In this document: piece after piece, positions 36,180 to 47,940 of the stretch
Position numbering within the stretch: position 1 is the stretch's first letter
Layout: the number at the start of each line of letters is the position of its first letter
NCBI RefSeq assembly: GCF_950023065.1
Contig: NC_088677.1
Location: 56,755,469-56,819,468, forward strand
Direction of reading: 5' to 3'
DNA length: 64,000 nt
Source of the DNA: Planococcus citri
Taxonomy: Eukaryota > Arthropoda > Insecta > Hemiptera > Pseudococcidae
Program-made: the position numbers and the translations under genes
Notes under the pieces: generated by a model
Database searches by the model: none
Told to the model about the DNA's origin: nothing
Seen by the model: only the letters and a program-made list of their open reading frames with translations

Positions 36180-37680
36180 CAATCAAAGGAAATGAACTCT
36201 CAAAACTAAGTAGGCAGTAGGAACTAGACAGCTATTTGGTTTCTTCCACGTCCACAAACAATTCCAGCATATTACGAAAAGCTCATCAAAAAAGAGACCG
36301 CTCTGTCGCACCTAGAAAGATAATTTTCACCTTGACAAAGACCAAATTTCATATCAGGTATTTACGCCCTAATCGGTAAGAAAAAATCTACTCCGGAGGC
36401 GAAATGAAATATTAAAATTCAACTATACGCTCCCGGACGAGAAATTTTCAAACTTTAAATTACCTTTGCTTTATATATAAGTATAACCCTTCGGATAATT
36501 ACCCTCGGATTACCTGCGTAGGTATATAAGCGTAGCCTTATTACGGTTTCGAGGATTGAAGATCATAAAGATGAGAGGGAGTACAGGGAGCCATGCAGAC
36601 TATACTCGGTACTACTCGTTCATCGGTAATTACATTTTAAGACGAAGCTGCATTTTAGCGTCGTCGTCGTCGTCGTTGTAGACCAAGCCTTGGCAAAACT
36701 TATTATAAAAAAGAGAGTAGGTAAGCAGCGAAAGCAAAAAATAAGCAGAAAAAATGCCCCCGAAATGGAATACAAAATGAGAACCGAAATTATGACGAAG
36801 TCTACAAGAAAACGTGCTCCAACCGAGATTAAAAGAATTCAGAAAACTTCCATGAAAAATGAAATTTCACCCGAGGAAACGTTGGTCTGCGCCACGAAAT
36901 CGCATATACCCAGTGAAATAATTTCGTTCACGAGATGAAAACATTTTCTTTAAATATTACACCTCTCTTACGGTGAAAGGGTTTTTACCCTTGAGTCGAA
37001 ACACCTTAAGCCTTTCTTTTTCCGTAAAGTTCGCTAATAATGATGACGTCGCCGTTTTTAAGCTATATTTTTAATTAAAAATAAGAGCATCGTCTTAACG
37101 TATGTTAAAAACACGACCGAGCTACGACGCAGTACTCGCGTATTAGGTACCACCTCGAGAATACTATACACAAGGTAAGGTTATGGTAAGGTACTCAGAA
37201 TTTCGCTTTTCGTCGCCTCTCACTCTCCGCCCTTCCGCCGCCGCCTCGCTTGCTTTTTGCTACCATGTTGCTCTTTAAAAACAGATGAGAATATAGACGT
37301 ATTTTCACCGTCGACTAGGCAATTAACGTCCGATAACGGGTTATTTACGAATAAATGACATTCAAACACGGTTGAATATTGCATGAAGCTTAAAACATCG
37401 CGCAGTACAAGCGAAAATTTCCGCTAAAATTATGAAAAGAAAAAAAAATAGAGAAAACACCTTCAATACGGGTTTTTCACTTTTTTGTTCACGAGCTTGA
37501 GCTGTAACGTCGACGTCGTCCGAAAAGAAAACACTATTGCTATGGAAGCGTTCGTTGTTTTCGATTTTTTTTTTTTTACTTTTTTCTCCTTCAACCACTT
37601 TTCGCAGTAATTTTCTTTGAAGCGGAAAGCAGGTCATTTTTGTTTGTTCGGTAATTAAGCGCATGTTTTGGCGTAGGTGT
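36180..37680. other. CpG-containing, apparently single-copy stretch
   Basis: Includes a GTCGTCGTCGTCGTCGTTG microsatellite near 36660 and ACTCGGTACTACTCG at 36604. The frame 36690-36938 is basic and without known motif. No gene is supported. Confidence 0.4.
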
Positions 37681-38870
37681 AGTAGGATAAGGCAATTTTA
37701 CCAAAAAATAGGCTAAAAATGGCTGCTTGAGTGTATTTTAATTTTTTAAGAGATTTTACATGCGATCATATGTATATGTGAAAAATCCCACAGGTCATAT
37801 CAAATTGAATGAAAAAAAAATTCAAAGAATGATACACCTGCCTATCTATAATATATAAAAGCAAGTTTTCAGGGTCATTCAACTATCTTGAAGTTGGTTA
37901 AGCATAATATGAAGGGAGTGGAGGGTGTTGGTATTAATTAAATTAACTTCTTCGGAATATTACAAAATGATCAAGCTAATGAAATTATAATGTACCTATT
38001 AAAAAAAAAAAAAAAAAAAAAAAAAACGTAAAAAATTGAGATTTTAAAAATTGCAGTTGAATGTTACATTAAAAAACATCTCTCTAAACTCAAAAAATTT
38101 GCAAATTGATAAATTCGATAAAAGGTTGAGACATTTGTTCATCAAAATGGAGAAGTTGTGATAGTTGCTGAAATGTTGAACAATTAAAGCATTTTCTGAA
38201 AATTATTTTTTAAAAAAATGTACTAACGTAATAAAAACTGAAAATTTACAATTTTGCCAAAAAACATTTTGGAAAAATTATTGAAGATGAATTTTGCAAA
38301 TTCAACACTGTTTTTCTTTCAGTCCCCTCAGTAGACAAATTTTGAAGCATACTGAATGTGAGGTAGGTATGATTTACATGTTCGAAATCACGAGGGCGAG
38401 GTGAAATTTTGATCTTGATTTTTGATTTCATCTCAAGCAGACATAATTTACGATGAAATTCATAATTATTACGTAAGAGTTCAAATTTAAATGGAAATGA
38501 TATTTTATTTTAAAATATTTTGAGTTTTTTCAAAAATTCTCATTCTCATGGAATACCTTTGATTCTTATACGTACCTAAATTATAATTCAATTAAAATGT
38601 AACTAAAAGTAATTCAGGTCTAAAATAATATTTTTGATTCCCCCTGGAAAAAGGAAACAAACATAATAAATCTGCGAAATAAGCACAACTTCACAGGATG
38701 AAAACAAAATACAGATGTAGGTAGCACCTGATTTGAATGGAAAATTTTTTCAGTAAAATTTCCTCATTTCAAAATATTAGAATGACAAAGTGAAGTATTG
38801 ATTCAAAATGATGAAATATTAAACCACCTGCGCATTATGTAAGGTATCTATGTATACATTATTTCGAGAC
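37681..38870. other. AT-rich stretch, no gene seen
   Basis: CpG-poor sequence with a long A run at about 38001-38025. No splice pair, RNA gene or coding frame is supported. Confidence 0.4.
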
Positions 38871-38893
38871 CAAAACACTACTTTCAGGTAAGT
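38870..38893 (+). promoter_or_regulatory. Weak candidate recursive splice site (AG|GTAAGT)
   Basis: CAAAACACTACTTTCAG is directly followed by GTAAGTATACC, giving a fused acceptor and donor at 38887/38888. The pyrimidine tract is short (CTACTTTC). A long A run follows at about 38921-38944. This candidate is clearly weaker than those at 19460 and 49458. Confidence 0.3.
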
Positions 38894-38989
38894 ATACCTA
38901 CCTCTTTTTTAACTCAACAACAAAAAAAAAAAAAAAAAAAAAAAGTAGGTACATTCGATTTACCTTATAATAAACTAGAGGAACGGGGA

Positions 38990-41900
38990 GAGAATAATAA
39001 AAATGTCTATATCCTACTATACGAATAAATTGTAATTTTATTTTGTTCGATTCCCCGATGATTTCAGCGCAAATGGAAACGTTATGGAAAAATGGAAATT
39101 AAAATTGAAAAACAATCGAACTGTTCTCGAGTACATACTGCGTACCTATAAATAGTACTCGCTTCTTGGAAAAATATCTTTGAATTTTTTTCTGAAGAAA
39201 ATCCGGAATTTGTTTCTTCTAATATGAAATTTGCAAACGATACCTTCGTATATTCAAATTCGTCTCCGCAATCTTCCTTCCGTTACACCTTGAAAGTATT
39301 TGAAATTCGAATTCACTGGTATACGAGGAAGTTTCGATTTTTGGTATTCTTTCTTGTGTTTTTAAGAAGCAACATAATACACACGATACAGGAACAGGAG
39401 CAATAAAACGACGTCTATCGGATCATGCACCCTATTAACCGACTCGGGGTGCAAAAAAATTACTGGAGTACGTTTCTCGTACGATAGTCGACGCAATTTT
39501 TCTAGGTTTAAACGTTTCTTGCTACAGAGAAAATACGATTGGGTCGTTTAAGTTGTCGAATTTTTTCGCGTTAAGGATAAAAGCCATTGAATAAATTCAA
39601 ATTCACTTCTTTATTGTGTACTTGTGTAGTGTGTCAAGTCTCTTTTGCCAAAGACTCGGATCATCAACTATGTTTCCTCTTTTTTTTCTCCTTCTTCACC
39701 GCGCGCGATTCTCGTACTATGGATATAGCCTGGCGTAGCGTGATTTTCTTCCTTTTTTTTTTTTGGTTGGGCGATGAAAAAAAAAAGGATAAAAAAAGAA
39801 AGATTATATTTGTTCAATATGGTAACTCTCTATTCAATGAATATAAATTCGCTATTTATACGCGAAGAAAAACGGTACCTAGACTTTTGTCGCTAGTATT
39901 TTTTCATAAGAGAGTTTTTCGTGGTGTTGTTGTCGCTGCGATGGTGATGGCGAAGAAGACGGTGGAGGTGATGGGTTACTGGGTTTTTGCGAAGATGGTA
40001 CGACGACGACGAGGAAGTAACATATACACATTGCCTAGCTTCTCCTTCGATGGTTTCACCATTTATGCGTGACGTTGGCAAGGGGTGTGGATTTCGGTTC
40101 GAACCAACTTTTATTAAACGAATATATTAGAATATTTTTATGCAGTATGACTGGATGAGCAGTGTACAGGGAAAAAAACCGAGAAAAAACGGAAGAAGTA
40201 AGAGTAGGTGGTTTGGAATATTTTGTGGAAGGGGTGAAAACATTTATTGAGAGAGGATTCGGAATATTTGGTTTATTTTTATTTATGTAAAAGGTATTCT
40301 TATTTCGATATAGTCTTATTACATTTTGTTATAACGGTTTAGTGGCTCGTATACCATGTACGTATCGAGTGGATTTAGTAAAAAAGCGAATTTTTTTCTT
40401 CACGGTGAAATATTATATGGCAAAGGGTTCATTTGGTATACGACAAAACGTGTAGTGATTTTTTGATATTACATTTGTAAGGTAAAAGGAATGCCCCGTT
40501 GGTAAATTGCGTTAAGTATTGTAAACGAGATGTAAATACTGGGAAATTATTCTTTTGTTGTTTATGCCGGAAAGAATCCAATGTTTTGCTACGAACAACG
40601 TAGTACTTACTTACGAGTCTGAAAAATACGATATGTATTCAAAATGTTGTATAAAAAGTAACCCAGCACGGTAAGAATTGCAAATACATATTGCGCCGGA
40701 TTGCAATTTTTTATTGTTTGCTTGTAATATAGTCTACCTTCGGAATACAATATGTTGGAAATGGTAGAGATGAAATAGCGTCGCGAAGGAAGGGTTTTTA
40801 TTTGGGTGGCTTTTTAAAATACATATTATACGATAAGCGTGTACATTATGAACGGATATAGCGTATATATTATTTAATACCAACATTATCGATACCATCT
40901 CTCTCGTGCTGTACGAGATGCGAAAATTTTCGTGGCGCCCGCATACTAAACATAAGTATTAGGTACGGAAAATTTTCGCAAAACGAACGGCAACAGTGCT
41001 AAACAAATGGTTCGATTTAATGAAAACTTCCTTTCGAGCGTAATGGAATTGTCTGGTAAGATTTCGGCAGAAATGTTACGGTAATTTTCCAAAGTTTGCG
41101 ATTGATTACAATAATAAAGGTTTTTCGTTCGACCTGTTGCACACACGATGATGGGCGGGTACAAAATGTGAAGAATAATATTAAACTATAGAACAAACAT
41201 CTCGATGAGCGAGGGATAGATTCGTACGAAAAAGATTTTCTATTGCAGCTCGATCGTGGAGTGGAAAGTTGGAAACATATCGACTCAAAGATTGAATGAA
41301 AATCGAATAGATGGAAAGAAATTTCCGTTCAAGATTATGCAGAAGAGGAAGGCATGTTGCTATCAATCGACGAATCACCGATGCATTAAGATAGGTCTAG
41401 GTACTCAACTATAGATAAGTTAATTTTAGTATTTCGTTGAGGCATTTAACTCACTCGATTCATCTGAATTGTCAACGTGATCTTTAGAATATGAACATGA
41501 TCAACAAGTTATTACTGTACAACGAATAATTCAGCATCGTCAACGAGATTGGGCTACGACGAAGTACGAACACCAGCAAAGTTGGTTATGATTAGGCTGA
41601 AATTTGCATCGAATGTGTTACATTGCTATTTTGATATCTAACGAAAGCACGAATGAATAAAGAAAAAAACTCACTTTTTCCTAAGATTCTCATGACTAGG
41701 TAGTCAACTGTTAGTACAGGAAATTGAGCATGAGACGTCGCGATTACCGTCGATGCTGAGCTGTGCATCATGTTCATGTGAATTTCACTTTGAATGCCTT
41801 AAAAATTACCAACAAAAATAAATAAATTCGTTCATGCTTTGTTCACAAATTGATTAGATAATAATTAAATATGCATCAAAAACTGAAGAAAAAGGGACTC

Positions 41901-42550
41901 ACTTTTCACGCTTTCAATCATTCGATACGAACTTTCATAGCTGAAAGCTTCCAATTCACCAATTCAGGAAGAAATTCACTAAATCCAATCAACCAGTTCA
42001 ACAGATTCAACAGATTCATAATTCATTTCTAGTTTCTTGAAGTTGAAGTCCTGGAAATTGAAAGCTCAACTAATCGCCGATCGATTACTTTTTTTGAGAA
42101 AAAAAGAACTCAAATTCTAAATTGATTGTTAAATTGAATGAAATGTACTTACCTACTCGTGTGTATTTCATTGTTTCTTCAAATATAAGAAGAAAAACTA
42201 ACATTATTTTCAATTTAATTAGTTTTAGAACTTTTGGAATTGAAAAAAAAAATAAAAATAATTATTATTATCAATATCACTATCAGCGACATTAGCGTAC
42301 CTAGAGTTCTTTTCACTGAACTTGTTGGCTACATTCCCTCCCCCCTTTGATGTAATGGCGTCGCGTTGGCGTTATCATCGTTATCAATTTCTTGAATTTC
42401 TAATTCCTACTAATTCTAATTCTTTCATCTTTCATTCTTTCGATTTTGTTTGATTTCATTGCTAATGTGCTAAATTATTGTGCGAGTAAAAGTGGTTATC
42501 TAATATTTGTGTAATTACTCGTTAATTATGCGTTTTGATTTTGCGAGAGT
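38990..42550. other. CpG-containing, apparently single-copy stretch
   Basis: A long block without obvious repeats. It contains ATTCAACAGATTCAACAGATTC-type short duplication near 41997. Frames such as 39587-40072 (161 residues) are broken by T-run residues and show no domain. No gene is supported. Confidence 0.4.
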
Positions 42551-42559
42551 TCATCATAA

Positions 42560-42734
42560 TTCAATTTCGTGATTTAGTGTCGTGAAAATTGTTGTGTGTG
42601 TGAGTATAAGCATCGCATCCAGTGCAGTGTTTACCAGAATTTACTCGCCAGATGATGGAGTAGATCATATTTGTCTTCAAATTGATGATTAAGCTTATTG
42701 ATGAAGTATTTTCCTATCAGTATCAAGTATTGAG
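42560..42734 (+). other. Possible short first exon ending in a good splice donor
   Basis: A CpG-containing stretch (TCGTGAAAATTGTTGTGTGTG onward) ends at ATTGAG followed by GTGAGTTC, a near-consensus donor at 42734/42735. The last ATG, at 42685, opens a frame that stays open to the donor (16 codons plus two bases, beginning MIKLIDEVFSYQYQ), preceded by a very short upstream ATG frame. This resembles a 5' untranslated exon with a start near its end. No acceptor, TATA box or family match supports it, so it may be chance. Confidence 0.22.
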
Positions 42735-44620
42735 GTGAGTTCATTTATCCAAATTCCGAAGTTCTGTTGTTTTCTCAGAATGTGAATTGATCGTCCAGCT
42801 GTAAGTATTCTACGCATCAATCAAGTTTCGAAGAAGAAAGTTGACATGATTTCGAATAATATCGCACTTGTGACTTGTGTGCGTAATGTTCCTTTACTAC
42901 ACGAAACTCAGCAAGCTGGTGGAAAAATGCGGCGAAGTATTTCAATTTTTCGCTACCTACTCCGGCGTAAATTCAACCATGTATGATGCTACACAATAGT
43001 CCCACAAGTTGCCTTTCTTTTGTTCCACTTTCTGGGTAATTACCGACCAGACAATAGTGGAAAAGCAGCGGGGTAAAACACCGTCAAGCAATAGGAAAAA
43101 TAAAAGGTTATAAAGAGGCCATTGTTGCTTGTGGTCCGGAATAAAATTCGGTTTCGTTCAGCTGCTACGCTGGCAGAAACTCGGCCAAATTGAGCCAAAA
43201 TTGTCCTACTTTCAGCACTCAGTTTGCAAAGGTTGCCGGAACTTATGGGATACCTATGGTAGTTTTTTAATCTTCAAGTGTTTTTCTTGCTAATTACACT
43301 CGAAGTAATGATGAATCTGTTCGTGATCAGGCGCAGTAAAACAACGTTTATCTTTTTGTGCTCAGGGAGGCCAGGGAAGGGGGTCATTTTATTGCAACGT
43401 TCAACAAATCGTCATTTTTTAAAAGTCTCCATTGCTGTAATTATGAGGAATTCTTGCTCGCGATTTTCTACACATTTTGTTAGGTACTCGTTGAATAAAA
43501 TAAACACGTCGAGTTAATTGTACTGAAAAGCGATCGTTTCAAAGTGTACCAACGTCCAACCGCAATAAAATAACAATTACAAACAAAACATTATATAATT
43601 AATTAAATTTTGAATTAATTTTGCATGAGTTTTCTTGTAATAGGAAAGTAAAGTACCTACGTTGGTTATTCACAATTCTCAGCAGTCAACAATAACTTGA
43701 TGCATATACCTCGTAGTGCCTCAAGCCCGAATATCTCCATTTTACAGAAACTTTTCAGCAATTTAATTCCTCTCGAATGAAATGGTGCAAACTGGCGGAC
43801 CACTCTCCATAATTAGACAAAATCTTCATTTAAAATACAGCTGCTTCGACGAAATGCAAGCTGCGAAAGCTGATCTTGATACTTGACTGTATATGTCCAA
43901 TTCACCGGACTATAGGTAAAATATCTAAAACACGACGCTTTGGTGTTTAATTGTTTGAAATACTAGTATTGGTGGTAGAAAACATTACCAGTTAGGATTT
44001 TCTAATAAACTATACGTCTGGCGGAAAAAAGTATCGCCATCATTGAAGAATTTTATACAAATACCATTCTGGTGCACAGAGCACAGAGCTGGCGAAATAC
44101 CGCGAATAAATATCAAAATATCAAACGACCCTTACCTTGGAGCTCAACTCGTATTAAAAGTTTTTTAATAACAACTTTCGCGTAAACTTTTAAATCGCGA
44201 AATTACACCTCTTCTCTCCGCAGCAACGGGTGCGGCGACGATGACGATATTTAAAATAAAAAAAAAAGAAACTTCGGTGTACTTTTTTTCTCGCGTTCGC
44301 TCGGTATGTATTTTTTCCGCCTCACTCTTCTGCGAGCTCAATATTGTCGTCTGTGTGCTTCGAGAGTAGGTATATAAGTATACTAGATGAGGCGAATTTT
44401 TCCACAGACTATGACTCAGATGGGATTTAATTTAGTTTTTAAACCGTTGTTCGGCCTCAGTTCGTGTCGCCTGAGATGATAAATTTTTCACGTAATCTTA
44501 AAATATGACTCTTTAGGCGTAATTCGACGAGAGGTTATTTTGTCAGCGCGGTGAGGTAGTGCTGGCAAAAACTTCGTTAAAGAATCTACCAACGTGAGTA
44601 CCAAAGCATGGAATTAACCT
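42735..44620. other. CpG-containing, apparently single-copy stretch
   Basis: Continuation of the unique block after the donor at 42734. Another donor-like CAGCTGTAAGTATTC occurs near 42796. Frame 43278-43517 has no recognised domain. No gene is supported. Confidence 0.38.
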
Positions 44621-45330
44621 TCGAAGTTTTTAAATTTTCGTCCTCTATAAGAATGGCAGCTCAAGTTGAGCGAAAATTTTCCAAGATGTTTGATACCGAA
44701 AACGATGGCAAGTTTTACCTCTGTATACCTGGGTGTATTTTACCTAGATTACCTATTTTGTGACGAGCTAAAGTTATTTAGGTTGGTTTTTTTTTTCATT
44801 GTTGAGAAAAGGCTCGGATGATTTTTTTTTGTTTGCTGAAAGTATGTTTGTTATGTATGGGAGTTGCATATTCAGAAGCTAATGTATGTACATAAGCAGT
44901 CAGGTCATACATTTTTGAAAATGGTTTAGGGATCTTTGAAAGTGGTTGAAATGGTATTCAAATTTCAACAAAATTGGTTAGCAAGTCTGCAGAGGAGAAT
45001 CCATTTGGTAAAGATTGATTGATTTGCGAAACCAATTTGGTAGATTCGAACCGGTTTCTTGGTATAGTCCAGGTAAAAATTAAATACGTAGGTATACCCA
45101 ATTTCAATTTTCATTTTTCATTTCAAGTATAATTTTTGTTTTTGGGAAGAATGGAGAAAGATTGAGTTTTGAAGAGTTTTGGGTACCATTTATGATGCTG
45201 GAGCATGTCTCTGTAGGTACCTATTATATTTTTTGAGAAATATCTAGAAGCTGTGAATCCTTGAACCAGTTTAATCATTTGGTTTGACTGAGTACATGAT
45301 CTCATTTTTTTAATCTTTCAATCATGAAAG
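44621..45330. other. AT-rich stretch, no gene seen
   Basis: Transition to low-CpG sequence. TTCGAACCGGTTTCTTGG (45047) resembles TTCTGAACCGGTTTTTG in the duplicated unit at 45.75 kb, suggesting a third, more eroded copy of that unit. Confidence 0.35.
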
Positions 45331-45845
45331 TGAAACTGCTTTTGTATTCTTCCATGGTGTCAGAATAAGAAATCAATAATGGCATGGAAGAATTTCTGAT
45401 TCATTCAAGTATTCTTATCCTTCTATTGTTCTGAAAAAAATTGCAAATCAATTAAACAGTATTGGACCAGTTTCTAAAACAAGTGATCTTTAGATTTTAG
45501 CCATTTTCATCAGGTAATAGAAAAATTCACGACAGAAGGAAACTGGTTGTGAATGAGTGAATCGGTTTAAAAACTGCCCTTTTTTCTGATATTTCAGTGA
45601 TGCAATCGATTCTGTCTTCTTCTCTGATGTCAAAAGTTATATTATTTAATTTTAAAAATTTTCTTCTAATTTTTTTGAGAGGTATTAGAGAATTTCTGAA
45701 TCATTCAAGTACTCTTGTCCTCATGTTCCAAAGAAAAATTATAAACCAGTTGAACGATTCTGAACCGGTTTTTGTATTAGGTTAGGTATTCTTCAAAATT
45801 CTGGCAATTCTAACTGGTGAAAGAAAAGTTGATCTCAGTTGAATT
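45331..45845 (+). repeat. Tandem duplication with ~300-bp offset
   Basis: AATTTCTGATTCATTCAAGT at 45391 reappears as AATTTCTGAATCATTCAAGT at 45691, exactly 300 bases on, followed in both by A(T/C)TCTT(A/G)TCCT, then AATTGC/ATTATAAA..CAGTT/AATTAAAC and a GGACCAGTTTCT/GAACCGGTTTTT string. No coding potential is recognised. Confidence 0.7.
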
Positions 45846-45949
45846 TATGGAATATTTTTCATCACATCAAAATGGATTTCTTGTGCAATTCAAACACCAT
45901 CTGTAACATTTTACAGAACTTTATTGATACTTAATCAATGTTAAAATGA

Positions 45950-46411
45950 TTTCGAATGAATGATTTTTTTCACTAAATCAACGATTTTTCTATTTAAGCA
46001 TTAAAAAAAATTGTTTTTTCATCTTGAATCAAGTTTTTGCAACCATTTGGCCCATCATGTTTATATCACTTTTTTTCTAAGGAATACGAGTATTATCGAT
46101 TTTTGTAATCTAATATCAGCTATTTTTAATGCACTGTATCCATCATTTTTTCATGTCAAACTGTTTTATTTCGTTTTTTCCCATGCTAATGATATTTTTT
46201 CAAATTTTATTTAATTTTCAACGATTTTTCTGTCACTTGAGCGAATTTTCTCATGAATTTTTTTCACCAATTTGTCGTACTTTTCAAACTACAAGTATTT
46301 TATTAAATTTTTCTCCAAGAATACTGATGGTTTTTTTTTCAATTTCACTCAGATAATTTTCAGCAATTTTTTGTGATTTTTGGCAAATTTTTCTCTCATT
46401 TTAAACAATGT
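45950..46411. other. T-rich stretch, no gene seen
   Basis: The plus strand is strongly T-rich (repeated CAATTTT, TTTTTCA words). The frames at 46011-46214 and 46129-46356 are phenylalanine-rich by-products. The following transposon-like element is inserted within this T-rich tract, which resumes at 47604. Confidence 0.45.
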
Positions 46412-46416
46412 TTCTA

Positions 46417-47598
46417 CAGGGTGTCCACAGGTCTGGAAAACCTGGAAAACCTGGAAAAGTCAGGGAATTTGGTCGGTCTGGAAAAGTCAGGGAAAAGTCA
46501 GGGAATTTCGTAATTTTCACGCAAAATCCCTGGAATTTTGAAAAAACGAATGAATTGAAAATTTTGAATAAGGACCTGTGATGAAAGGAAAACACTGTTT
46601 TTCACTTCTCGAAACGCAAATTTTCAAAAGCTTTTGCCCTCGCTTCGCTCGGGCTTGTTTTCTTTTCTCTTTCAAAGACAACATGAAAATTTCTAGATTA
46701 TAAAAATCAAGTTTTTATGCCAAAAAATAAACTTCTCACGAAAAAAACATCGTTTTTAAGCATCTCGAATGTACATACAAATTTACAAGAGCTTTCGCCC
46801 TCGATTGGGCCTGTTCTGTTTTCTTTTTCAAAATCAACTTTTTTCAAAAAAAAAAAAAAAAACATAATTCAAATATTCTAAAATTTTAAAAGCCAAAAAA
46901 AAGCTAGTCGTCCTCACTAAAAAAACCAAACATAATTCAAATATTATTCTAAAATTTTAAAAGCCAAAAAAAAGCTACTCGTCCTCACATAAAAAAACCT
47001 CGTTTTTATGCTTCTCGAAACTCAAATTCTCAGAGGCTTCCGCCCTCGCTTCGCTCGAGCCTGTTCTCTTTTCTTTTTCAAGAGTAAACTTCCTTCAAAA
47101 AAACATCCATTCCAATATTAAAATTTTAAAAAACCAAAAAATAAACACTCTTTGCATTCAAAAAAAAAACTCGTTTTCAGGCATCTTGAAATGCAAATTT
47201 TCGAAAGTTCTCGCCCTCGCTTTGCTCGGGCCAATTTGCCTCTCATTTTAAAATGAACAAATTTCACATTTTGAGGCTTTCAAAAATCGGAAGAAGAAAA
47301 CAAAAATTTTCATAAGTTATATGAATACATGTATTTTATCAATTGGCCAAACTTGATGCATTTTTAATTATTAGAAAAGTTAATAATCAAAGTTACGCTG
47401 TTTTTTTATATCCGAAGAAGTATTCAGTTCGAAGAGAAGCTTATGAAAAAAATTACCCCCCCCAAAAAAAAAATGTTTAATTAAAGTATGGGGTGAGCAT
47501 AGAAAATTGAGAAAAATGGTCTGGAAAAATAGAAAAATTGGTCTGGAAAACCTGGAAAAGTCAGGGAAAATCATTTCCAGAAATGAGTGGACACCCTG
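46417..47598. mobile_element. Non-autonomous element with CAGGGTGTCCAC ends and TTCTA duplication
   Basis: The element begins CAGGGTGTCCAC (46417) and ends GTGGACACCCTG (47598), a perfect 12-bp inverted repeat, and is flanked by the direct repeat TTCTA (46412-46416 and 47599-47603). Just inside both ends are CTGGAAAACCTGGAAAAGTC and GTCAGGGAA words, in the same orientation at both ends. The interior is an array of GCCCTCGCTTCGCTCGGGC modules. No transposase is encoded. The 5-bp duplication does not fit the TA of Tc1/mariner or the TTAA of piggyBac; the superfamily is left open. Confidence 0.82.
46590..47245 (+). repeat. Four-copy module array inside the element
   Basis: Units begin with CGTTTTT..CTCGAA-like words at about 46595, 46751, 47001 and 47172, and each contains TTTTC(A/G)AAAG..TTGCCCTCGCTTCGCTCGGGC and CTTTTC-rich sequence. 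Unit spacing is about 156, 250 and 171 bases. The long spacing is explained by an inner duplication of about 68 bases (46861-46928 and 46929-46998, sharing TAAAATTTTAAAAGCC and GTCGTCCTCAC-like words). Confidence 0.75.
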
Positions 47599-47603
47599 TT
47601 CTA

Positions 47604-47940
47604 ATATTTTACTCAATTTTGAATATTTTCTGAATTATTAATCATTTCCAACTACAATGAAGGGACCATTTTTATGCTGATGTAATAATTCTTTCCCCAA
47701 AAATCCTTATTTACTTTTATGAGATTGAATCAATTGTTCATCATTTTCAATATCTTTTTCAACATTAGCTACTTTATAAACTTTATTTTTCAAATTTTAA
47801 ACAGTTTTGTAATACTTAGTACATTTACTTTAGGTGCCTAATTTTTGAAAATTTTTTATAAACTGTCTCATAATTTCTAACGATAGTATTTCATTTTCTT
47901 AACCAATACCCTACTTTTAAGAGTGTTTCTCTATCTTGTG
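47604..47940. other. T-rich stretch, no gene seen
   Basis: Continuation of the T-rich tract that was interrupted by the element. No coding or RNA feature is supported. Confidence 0.4.

Noticed and set aside
39587..40072. 161-residue plus-strand open frame
   Set aside because: Phe runs and Lys runs come from T and A homopolymers, and there is no domain.
40095..40110. GGTTCGAACCAAC resembling a tRNA T-loop
   Set aside because: No cloverleaf partner sequences within 75 bases upstream.
42140..42160. Minus-strand AG|GTAAGT as a recursive splice site
   Set aside because: The preceding bases on the minus strand (CACGAGTAG) have no pyrimidine tract. The same holds for the minus-strand sites near 3437 and 18888.
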